Source: CAXTSE01 sp964246985 (GTDB lineage: Bacteria; Actinomycetota; Actinomycetes; Actinomycetales; Microbacteriaceae). From it: 64,000 nt of DNA. The notes beneath the pieces were generated by a model. That model was not told the origin of the DNA and did not search any database. It worked only from the letters and a program-made list of their open reading frames with translations. How positions within the stretch are numbered: the stretch's first letter is position 1; every line of letters begins with the position of its first letter. The position numbers and the translations under genes are program-made. The stretch spans positions 124,001-188,000 of the forward strand of contig CAXTSE010000005.1 in assembly GCA_964246985.1 (NCBI GenBank). The letters run 5' to 3'. This document shows, one piece after another, positions 57,788 to 64,000 of this stretch.

Positions 57788-58036
57788 GTGGAAATCCTCC
57801 AGGTCATCGTGCAGGTGCTGCTCGGAGTCACGAGCCTCCTGCTGACGCTCCTGATCCTCCTGCACCGCGGTCGCGGCGGCGGTCTGTCCGACATGTTCGG
57901 CGGCGGCGTCACGTCCAACCTCGGCGCGTCGGGTGTGGCGGAGCGCAACCTGAATCGCATCACGGTCATCCTCGGCCTGATCTGGCTGGTGTGCATCATC
58001 GTGCTGGGCCTCATCCTCAAGTTCGACGGCGCGTAA
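57788..58036 (+). CDS. secG: Preprotein translocase subunit SecG
   Basis: An 82-residue inner-membrane protein with two membrane segments (about 5-25 and 58-78) joined by a Gly-rich loop with HRGRGGGLSDMFGGG, the SecG hallmark. It assists SecYE during export, including of the secreted protease encoded at 38.6 kb. AAAGG precedes the GTG. The tpiA-secG adjacency is common in Gram-positives. Confidence 0.96.
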   Translation: MEILQVIVQVLLGVTSLLLTLLILLHRGRGGGLSDMFGGGVTSNLGASGVAERNLNRITVILGLIWLVCIIVLGLILKFDGA

Positions 58037-58045
58037 GGAGCTCCA

Positions 58046-58408
58046 GTGGCATCAGGCGGCAGTGCAATCCGAGGATCCCGCGTCGGATCCGGACCCATGG
58101 GCGAGCAGGACCGCGGCTACCACGCCGATCGCGTCGCCATCTCGTACTGGGACGCTCTCGGCAACGAGACCGTGCGCCACTTCGCGGCCAACCTGCCCGA
58201 CGAGGAGATCCCCGAGACCATCGACAGCCCCAACTCGGGACTGCCGGCCGGTCGCGACAAGGAGAACCCGCCGCAGCTCGCCAAGATGGAGCCCTACAAG
58301 ACGCACCTCGCGTATGTGAAGGAGCGCCGCACCGAGCAGGAAGCCGAGCAGCTCCTCGACGAGGCGCTCGATCAGCTTCGAGCGCGCCGCGGCACCGTCA
58401 CGAAGTAG
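58046..58408 (+). CDS. rbpA: RNA polymerase-binding protein RbpA
   Basis: A 120-residue actinobacterial RbpA from GTG 58046 with TAAGGAG upstream. It begins SGGSAIRGSRVGSGPMGE and has the core YWDALGNETVRHFAANLPDEEIPETID, followed by a C-terminal helix (ERRTEQEAEQLLDEALDQL) that binds sigma. RbpA stabilises open complexes at promoters lacking good -35 elements, matching the promoters seen here. Convergent with pgl, 6 bases apart. Confidence 0.95.
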   Translation: MASGGSAIRGSRVGSGPMGEQDRGYHADRVAISYWDALGNETVRHFAANLPDEEIPETIDSPNSGLPAGRDKENPPQLAKMEPYKTHLAYVKERRTEQEAEQLLDEALDQLRARRGTVTK

Positions 58409-58414
58409 CGCGCA

Positions 58415-59206
58415 CTACTCGTTCGCAGCGGTCCAGTACTGCGATGTCGCCGTGAGCGACTCGGGCACCTCGGCCGCGGCGTCCTGATCGACGAAGAACA
58501 CCGTGCGCTTGCGCCCCTGGGCACCGGCGGCGGGCACGTCGTCGATGCTGGCGCCCGCGAGGGTGAGACCGAGCGCCGACGCCTTGTCGGCGCCCGCGAG
58601 CACGAGCCAGATGCGGTCCGATGAGTTGATGACCGGCAGCGTGAAGGTGAGGCGCTCGGCGGGCGGCTTGGGCGAGCCGAGCTCGGCGATGACCACCCGC
58701 TCGGTCTCGTGCACCGTCCGGTGATCCGGGAACAGCGAGGCGATGTGCCCGTCCGGGCCGACACCGAGGAAGGTGATGTCGAAGCGCGGGTACGGGCCGC
58801 CGTCGTTCGCTGCCGCGGCCAGCTCGGCCTCGTAGGCCAGGGCGGCCTGCTCGATGTCCGCCTGCTCTCCGGGAGCCGGCATCGCATGGATCCGGGCCTC
58901 GTCGAGTCCGAGCGCGTCGAGGAGCGCCTCTCGCGCCTGGGTCTCGTTGCGGTCGGCGTCACCGTGCGGGAGGTAGCGCTCGTCACTCCACCAGAAGTCG
59001 ATCCGCGTCCAGTCGACGCTGTCGCGCGCGGGCGAGGAGGCGATCGCGGCGAGCACCGCCGATCCCATGGTGCCGCCGGTCAGGCAGATGTTGGCCTCGC
59101 CCTGCTCATCGAGGACGTCGATCACCTTGGTGATGAATCGGGCGGCGACGCTGCCTGCCAGCGATTCCTTGTCAGGGTGCACGAGCACCCGGCGTTCATT
59201 GGTCAC
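58415..59206 (-). CDS. pgl: 6-phosphogluconolactonase
   Basis: A 263-residue hydrolase, second step of the oxidative pentose phosphate pathway. It has CLTGGTMGSAVL near residues 41-52, WWSDERYLPHGDADRNETQAREALL and the signature FLGVGPDGHIASLFPDH. GTG 59206 overlaps the opcA stop as GTGA. Last gene of the minus-strand block. Confidence 0.95.
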   Translation of the reverse strand: MTNERRVLVHPDKESLAGSVAARFITKVIDVLDEQGEANICLTGGTMGSAVLAAIASSPARDSVDWTRIDFWWSDERYLPHGDADRNETQAREALLDALGLDEARIHAMPAPGEQADIEQAALAYEAELAAAANDGGPYPRFDITFLGVGPDGHIASLFPDHRTVHETERVVIAELGSPKPPAERLTFTLPVINSSDRIWLVLAGADKASALGLTLAGASIDDVPAAGAQGRKRTVFFVDQDAAAEVPESLTATSQYWTAANE

Positions 59207-60177
59207 GTGCTCGAGCTCCGGCCCTTCGACTTCTGCGCTGCCGGGATGCTGAGGGCACCCAGCCCGTTCTGCACGACCTCACCGAAGAGGTCGTCGGGGT
59301 CGAGCCTACGCAACTCCTCTGCGAGGCAGTCGCGAAGACTGCGCCGGGGGAGGGCGATGTCGTGGTCGGGCTGGTTGGGCTGGGTCAGCGTGGCGACGTT
59401 CGGCTGCAGGCGCTCCAGGTCGATCGGGCCCGATGCGCGTTCGAGCCGCACCCCGTGGATGCCGCTCGAGCCGTGCGACGGCGTCGTGATGTCGAGCTCC
59501 ACCGGCACCTCGAGCTGCTGCTGCAGCCACGCCGCGAGCAGCTCGGTCGAGGGCGAGTCGGATGCGCCCGAGACCCGGATCGCGGTCACCGGCTCATAGG
59601 GCGGCTGGTCGAGCACCGCCGCGAGCTGGGCGCGCCAGTTGGTGAGCCGGGTCCAGGCGAAGTCGGTGTCGCCCGGCGCGTAGTGCGACCCGAGCTGCTG
59701 CAGCGCCTTCAGCGGATTCGGGGCCGAGGCGGCGTCGGTGATGCGCCGCTGGGCGATCTTGCCGAGCGGCGAGGTGCTGGGGACGGCCGGCGCGTGACTC
59801 GGCCACCAGGCCACGACGGGTGCATCCGGCAGCAGCAGGCTCGTGACGAGCCCCTCCTCGTCGGAGGCCGCGTCGCCGTACGCACGGAGCACGATCACCT
59901 CGCTCGCACCCGCGTCACCGCCGACACGGATCTGCGCGTCGAGACGTGCATCCTCGCGCTTCGGACCGTCGGCGTGCTTGGACAGCACGATGACGCGCAT
60001 CGGGTGCTCGCGCGACGCGTCGTTGGCGGCCTCGATGGCCTCCTCCTCCTCGCCGAGCGGGGTGGCGATGACGAGCGTCAGGACGCGACCGAGCGCGACG
60101 GCGCCGCCCTCCTCGCGGATCTTGACGAGGGTCTTCGAGACCGCGCTCGTCGTGGTGTCGGGAAGATCGACGATCAC
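59203..60177 (-). CDS. opcA: Glucose-6-phosphate dehydrogenase assembly protein OpcA
   Basis: GTG 60177, with GGAG six bases upstream, gives 324 residues starting IVDLPDTTTSAVSKTL, the OpcA N terminus; an upstream start would overlap zwf. OpcA is needed for G6PD activity in cyanobacteria and is adjacent to zwf in actinobacteria. No catalytic motif is expected. It starts 13 bases after the zwf stop. Confidence 0.93.
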   Translation of the reverse strand: MIVDLPDTTTSAVSKTLVKIREEGGAVALGRVLTLVIATPLGEEEEAIEAANDASREHPMRVIVLSKHADGPKREDARLDAQIRVGGDAGASEVIVLRAYGDAASDEEGLVTSLLLPDAPVVAWWPSHAPAVPSTSPLGKIAQRRITDAASAPNPLKALQQLGSHYAPGDTDFAWTRLTNWRAQLAAVLDQPPYEPVTAIRVSGASDSPSTELLAAWLQQQLEVPVELDITTPSHGSSGIHGVRLERASGPIDLERLQPNVATLTQPNQPDHDIALPRRSLRDCLAEELRRLDPDDLFGEVVQNGLGALSIPAAQKSKGRSSST

Positions 60178-60190
60178 AGTGCACTCCGAA

Positions 60191-61729
60191 TCATGGACGT
60201 CTCCAGACGCGCCCGTCGCGGGCGAGCAGCTCATCCGCCGACGACGGGCCCCAGGTGCCCGGCTTGTACTGCTCGGGCTGGCCGAGCGTGGTCCAGTACT
60301 CCTCGATCGGGTCCAGGATCTTCCAGCTCAGCTCCACCTCCTCGTGGCGGGGGAACAGGGGCGGATCTCCGAGCAGCACATCGAGGATGAGGCGCTCGTA
60401 GGCCTCGGGACTCGCCTCGGTGAAGGCGTGGCCGTATCCGAAGTCCATGGTCACATCGCGGACCTGCATTCCGGCACCCGGCACCTTGGAGCCGAAGCGG
60501 ATCGTGACGCCCTCGTCGGGCTGCACGCGGATGACCAGCGCATTCTGTCCGAGCGCCGACGTCTGGCTCGCCGCGAACAGGTACTGCGGCGCGCGCTTGA
60601 ACACGACGGCGATCTCCGTCACACGACGACCCAGGCGCTTGCCGGCGCGCAGGTAGAAGGGCACACCGGCCCAGCGGCGCGTGTTGATGTCGAGACGCAG
60701 GGCCGCATAGGTCTCGGTCGTGGACTTCGGGTTCATCCCGTCCTCGTCGAGGAAGCCGAGCACGCGCTCACCGCCCTGCCAGCCGCCCGAGTACTGCCCG
60801 CGGGCGGTGACGGTCGAGAGGTCGGCGGGCAGGGTGACCGCCGAGAGCACCTTCTCCTTCTCGGCGCGCAGGTCGGCGGCGTCGAACGACACCGGCTCCT
60901 CCATGGCCGTGAGGGCGAGCAGCTGCAGGAGGTGGTTCTGGATCACGTCGCGCGCGGCGCCGATGCCGTCGTAGTACCCGGCGCGACCGCCGACGCCGAT
61001 GTCCTCGGCCATCGTGATCTGCACGTGGTCGACGTAGTTGGCGTTCCAGATGGGCTCGTAGAGCTGGTTGGCGAAGCGCAGAGCGAGGATGTTCTGCACC
61101 GTCTCCTTGCCGAGGTAGTGGTCGATGCGGAACACGCTGTCCGGCGGGAACACGCTCTCGACGACGTCGTTCAGCTCGCGCGCGGTCTTGAGGTCGGAGC
61201 CGAACGGCTTCTCGATGACCACGCGGCGCCACTGGCCGTCCTGCTGCTCGGCGAGGCCCGAACGCCGCAGCTGCTCGGTGACGAGCGGGAACGACTTCGG
61301 CGGGATCGACAGGTAGAAGGCGACGTTCCCCATCGTGCCGCGGTCGCGGTCCAGCTCGCTCAGCGTCTCCTTGAGGCTGTCGAACGCCGCATCGTCGTCG
61401 AACTCACCCTGCACGAAGCGGATGCCCTGCTTGAGCTGGCTCCACACATCCTCATCGAACGGCGTGCGCGCGTACTGCTTGACCGCATCATGCACGACCT
61501 GCTCGAAGTCCTGGTCGTCCCAGTCCCGGCGGGCGAAGCCGACCAGCGCGAAGCCGGGGGGCAGCAGCCCGCGATTGGCGAGGTCGTAGACGGCGGGCAT
61601 GAGCTTCTTGCGCGACAGGTCGCCCGTGACGCCGAAGATCACCAGACCGCTCGGACCGGCGATGCGGCTGAGCCGCTTGTCGCTGTCCGACCGAAGCGGG
61701 TTGTTCTCGGCGGAGATCTCCACGGGCAT
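60191..61729 (-). CDS. zwf: Glucose-6-phosphate 1-dehydrogenase
   Basis: A 512-residue G6PD that makes NADPH and 6-phosphogluconolactone. NADP loop VIFGVTGDLSRKKLMPA (about 29-45), EKPFGSDL, and active site FRIDHYLGKETVQN. ATG 61729 lies two bases after the pgi stop. Length is typical. Confidence 0.97.
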   Translation of the reverse strand: MPVEISAENNPLRSDSDKRLSRIAGPSGLVIFGVTGDLSRKKLMPAVYDLANRGLLPPGFALVGFARRDWDDQDFEQVVHDAVKQYARTPFDEDVWSQLKQGIRFVQGEFDDDAAFDSLKETLSELDRDRGTMGNVAFYLSIPPKSFPLVTEQLRRSGLAEQQDGQWRRVVIEKPFGSDLKTARELNDVVESVFPPDSVFRIDHYLGKETVQNILALRFANQLYEPIWNANYVDHVQITMAEDIGVGGRAGYYDGIGAARDVIQNHLLQLLALTAMEEPVSFDAADLRAEKEKVLSAVTLPADLSTVTARGQYSGGWQGGERVLGFLDEDGMNPKSTTETYAALRLDINTRRWAGVPFYLRAGKRLGRRVTEIAVVFKRAPQYLFAASQTSALGQNALVIRVQPDEGVTIRFGSKVPGAGMQVRDVTMDFGYGHAFTEASPEAYERLILDVLLGDPPLFPRHEEVELSWKILDPIEEYWTTLGQPEQYKPGTWGPSSADELLARDGRVWRRP

Positions 61730-61731
61730 GC

Positions 61732-63336
61732 TCAGCCGATCGCGGAGCGCAGCGTCGCGGCTGCGGCAGCCGTATCGCGCAGCGTGAGCGAGAGCACCGG
61801 ACGCCCGTGATCCGCGAGCACGGACGCGTCGCCGGCAGCCTGCGCCTGCAGGAGCTGACCGAAGGTGAACGGGCGGTCGGGGATCTCGAGGTCGTGCTCG
61901 GCGGCGCTCACCAGCTGCAGGAAGACACCGATCGCAGGCCCGCCCTTGTGGAACTGACCGGTCGAGTGCAGAAAGCGCGGGCCCCATCCGAAGGTCACCG
62001 GACGGCCCGACTTCGTCGCGAGCAGGGCGCGCAGCTCGGCGAGCTCCGGATAGGCGATCCGGTCGGCGTAGGCCTGGACGGCGAGGTAGCCGTCCTCGGG
62101 GAGCTGCGCCAGCAGCGCGTCGATGGCCGCCGAGAGCGTCTGCTCGCGGGCGCCCAGGGCGAGCGGGCCCGCCACGCGCACGTCGATGGTGTCGGCGCTG
62201 AAGACGGGGGCCGTCGGCTCGGGGCGGTTGTCGAGCAGGCCGCGCGTCGCGATCTTGGCGGACTCCACATCCGGCTGGTCGAACGGGTTGATGCCGAGGA
62301 TGCGTCCGGCCACAGCCGTCGCGTACTCCCACACCAGCATCTGACCGCCGAGCGAGCCCGAGACCTCGATCTCGCCGTCGGCGACCTCGCGGGTGGCCCG
62401 CTCGTTGGCGACGATCCGCACGATCTGCACGTCGGGCAGACCCGCGGCGACCTCGGGGGAGTCGAGCTCGAGCACGACGGGCAGGATGCCCTTCCCGTCC
62501 TTGCCCGTCGACTCGGCGATGAGCTGCTCGGCCCAGTCGGCGAAGCCCACGATGTGGGTGCCGTCGGCGATGATGCCGAGCTTGTCCTTCAGAGGCTTCG
62601 TGCCCGAGATCGCGGCCCCGAGGATGAGGCCCGGATTGTGCTCGCTGTCGAGGGCGAGCTCGAGCGACACGGCCTCGGCCTCGTCGAGGAGCTCGCGGAT
62701 GTCGACGCCGGCCAGTCCGCTCGGCACCAGACCGAAGGCGGTCAGCGCCGAGTAGCGGCCCCCGACGGTCGGATCGGCGTTGAAGACCCGGTAGCCGTCG
62801 GCACGGGCGGCCTTGTCGAGAGGGGAATCGGGATCGGTCACGATCACGATGCGCTCGAGGGGGTCGATGCCCGCCTCGCGGAACGCCTTCTCGTAGACGC
62901 GCTTCTGGCTGTCGGTCTCGACCGTCGACCCCGACTTCGACGAGATGACGACAGCGGTCTCGGCCAGGCGGTCCTCGAGGGCGGAGCGCACCTGCTCGGG
63001 GTCGGTGGCGTCGAGGACGGTGAGCGGCACGCCGTAGGTCTTCGCGATGACCTCGGGCGCAAGCGACGATCCGCCCATGCCCCCGAGCACGATGTGGCTG
63101 ACGCCGCGCTCGCGCAGGTCGTCGCGCAGCGCGACGATGTCGTCGACGAGGGCGGACGAGACCGCGACGGCCTCGGTCCAGCCGAGCCGCTTCGACGACT
63201 CCTCCTCGGCCTCCGCGCCCCAGAGGGACGGGTCCTGCGAGGTGATGCGCCCGGCGACGCCATCGCTGATGAGCTGGGGCAGCAGGCGCTCGACGGCCTC
63301 GGCCGCCGCGCCGCGGACCCCGACCGTCACGCTCAC
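61732..63336 (-). CDS. pgi: Glucose-6-phosphate isomerase (SIS-domain type)
   Basis: GTG 63336 overlaps the tal stop as GTGA and gives 534 residues. Two SIS domains are seen: VLGGMGGSSLAPEVIAKTYG and VVISSKSGSTVETDSQKR in the first, then NADPTVGGRYSALTAFGLVP, and GQFHKGGPAIGVFLQL near the C terminus. It looks closer to the Pgi half of fused transaldolase/Pgi proteins than to E. coli Pgi, judged by order and length. It converts glucose-6-P and fructose-6-P. Confidence 0.93.
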   Translation of the reverse strand: MSVTVGVRGAAAEAVERLLPQLISDGVAGRITSQDPSLWGAEAEEESSKRLGWTEAVAVSSALVDDIVALRDDLRERGVSHIVLGGMGGSSLAPEVIAKTYGVPLTVLDATDPEQVRSALEDRLAETAVVISSKSGSTVETDSQKRVYEKAFREAGIDPLERIVIVTDPDSPLDKAARADGYRVFNADPTVGGRYSALTAFGLVPSGLAGVDIRELLDEAEAVSLELALDSEHNPGLILGAAISGTKPLKDKLGIIADGTHIVGFADWAEQLIAESTGKDGKGILPVVLELDSPEVAAGLPDVQIVRIVANERATREVADGEIEVSGSLGGQMLVWEYATAVAGRILGINPFDQPDVESAKIATRGLLDNRPEPTAPVFSADTIDVRVAGPLALGAREQTLSAAIDALLAQLPEDGYLAVQAYADRIAYPELAELRALLATKSGRPVTFGWGPRFLHSTGQFHKGGPAIGVFLQLVSAAEHDLEIPDRPFTFGQLLQAQAAGDASVLADHGRPVLSLTLRDTAAAAATLRSAIG

Positions 63337-64000
63337 TTGGAGGCCTCGAGAGCCGCGGTGACGGTGTCGAGCAGCTCGTTCCAGGAGACGATGAACTTCT
63401 CGACGCCCTCGGCCTCGAGCGTCGCCGTCACGTCGTCGTAGTCGACCCCGACAGCGGCGAGATCGTCGAGCACCTTCTGCGCATCGGCGTACGAGCCGCG
63501 CACCGCGTCCCCGTGCAGGGGAGCGTGGTCGGCGGTCGCCTCGAGCGTCTTCTCGGGCATCGTGTTGACGACACCGTCGACGGCGAGCTCGGTCACGTAG
63601 AGCGTGTCCGGCAGGTTCGGGTCCTTGACCCCGGTCGAGGCCCACAGCGGACGCTGCTTGGTGGCGCCCGCACCCAGCAACGCGGTCGCACGCTCGGTCG
63701 CGAACTCCTGCTCGAAGAGCTGGTAGGCGAGCTGGGCGTTGGCGATGCCGGCCTTGCTCTTGAGCGCCGACGCCTCGTCCGTACCGATCGCGTCGAGGCG
63801 CTTGTCGATCTCGGTGTCGACGCGCGACACGAAGAAGGAGGCGACCGACTCGATGGTCGACAGGTCGATCCCCGCGGCCTGAGCCTTCTCGAGGCCGCTC
63901 AGGTACGCGTCGATGACCGCCTTGTGACGGTCGAGGCTGAAGATCAGGGTGACGTTGACGCTGATGCCCGATCCGATGACCTCGGTGATCGCCTCGAGTC
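63333..64000 (-). CDS. tal: Transaldolase, 3' part
   Basis: The open frame runs to the window edge, so only the last 222 codons are present (a GTG at 63830 is internal, not the start). Seen are NVTLIFSLDRHKAVIDAYLSGLE (split across the beta-barrel), FFVSRVDTEIDKRL, ANAQLAYQLFEQEF and QRPLWASTGVKDPNLPDTLYV, typical of the actinobacterial class. The N-terminal part is outside. tkt probably lies upstream off-window. Confidence 0.95.
   Translation of the reverse strand, partial: LEAITEVIGSGISVNVTLIFSLDRHKAVIDAYLSGLEKAQAAGIDLSTIESVASFFVSRVDTEIDKRLDAIGTDEASALKSKAGIANAQLAYQLFEQEFATERATALLGAGATKQRPLWASTGVKDPNLPDTLYVTELAVDGVVNTMPEKTLEATADHAPLHGDAVRGSYADAQKVLDDLAAVGVDYDDVTATLEAEGVEKFIVSWNELLDTVTAALEASK

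Overview
The window is about 64 kb of very high-GC DNA (roughly 70% by eye) packed with housekeeping genes. Start codons are often GTG, adjacent genes frequently overlap by four bases (GTGA or ATGA), and intergenic space is short. The gene set (RbpA, WhiA, OpcA, PdtaR-type ANTAR regulator, mIHF-like domain, DUF2510 proteins) and gene order point to Actinomycetota. The style of the proteins and the intergenic palindrome at 36685-36727 suggest Microbacteriaceae, probably Microbacterium or a close relative. Much of the order parallels the chromosomal core of other actinobacteria such as Mycobacterium (gmk-rpoZ-coaBC-metK-priA-fmt-rsmB-rpe; hisF-hisI-trpE-trpC-trpB-trpA-lgt-pyk; polA-rpsA-coaE-uvrB-uvrA; uvrC-rapZ-whiA; gap-pgk-tpi-secG; the oxidative pentose phosphate block). 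The species assignment is inference.

Layout. 1-9.3 kb: end of pyrF, an mIHF-guanylate kinase fusion, rpoZ, coaBC, metK, priA, fmt, rsmB, rpe and a small FKBP. 9.3-25.5 kb: hisE-G-F-I running directly into trpE, two small membrane proteins, trpC-B-A, then lgt, gltB, gltD and pyk. 25.5-27.5 kb: the least conserved stretch, with two DUF2510 membrane proteins around a small divergent hypothetical gene and a tRNA-Leu(CAA). 27.6-31.4 kb: ANTAR response regulator, thioesterase, polA. 31.5-36.7 kb: a complete sugar or polyol PTS cassette (DeoR regulator, PfkB kinase, mannitol-type IIC, IIB, IIA, zinc dehydrogenase, HPr). 36.8-44.2 kb: DUF885 peptidase-like protein, a secreted metzincin protease with C-terminal repeats, LURP-one-like protein, rpsA, GNAT, DUF4126. 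44.3-54.6 kb: coaE, uvrB, uvrA, uvrC, rapZ, whiA, sodA. 54.7-58.4 kb: gap, pgk, tpiA, secG, rbpA. 58.4-64 kb (minus strand): pgl, opcA, zwf, pgi and the 3' part of tal.

The genes cover amino-acid synthesis (His, Trp, Glu), lower glycolysis, the oxidative pentose phosphate branch, nucleotide-excision repair and cofactor synthesis (CoA, SAM). The PTS cassette would feed phosphorylated sugar into glycolysis. No mobile element, CRISPR array, prophage or restriction system is visible. The points most worth checking are the mIHF-Gmk fusion, the unusual enzyme set and promoter-spacer repeats of the PTS cassette, a probable frameshift in one DUF2510 gene, the secreted repeat-bearing metzincin, and a recurrent TANNNT box 6-8 bases before start codons that implies widespread leaderless transcription. 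Two runs of ten N (4113-4122 in priA, 23712-23721 in gltD) are assembly gaps whose true lengths are not 10.
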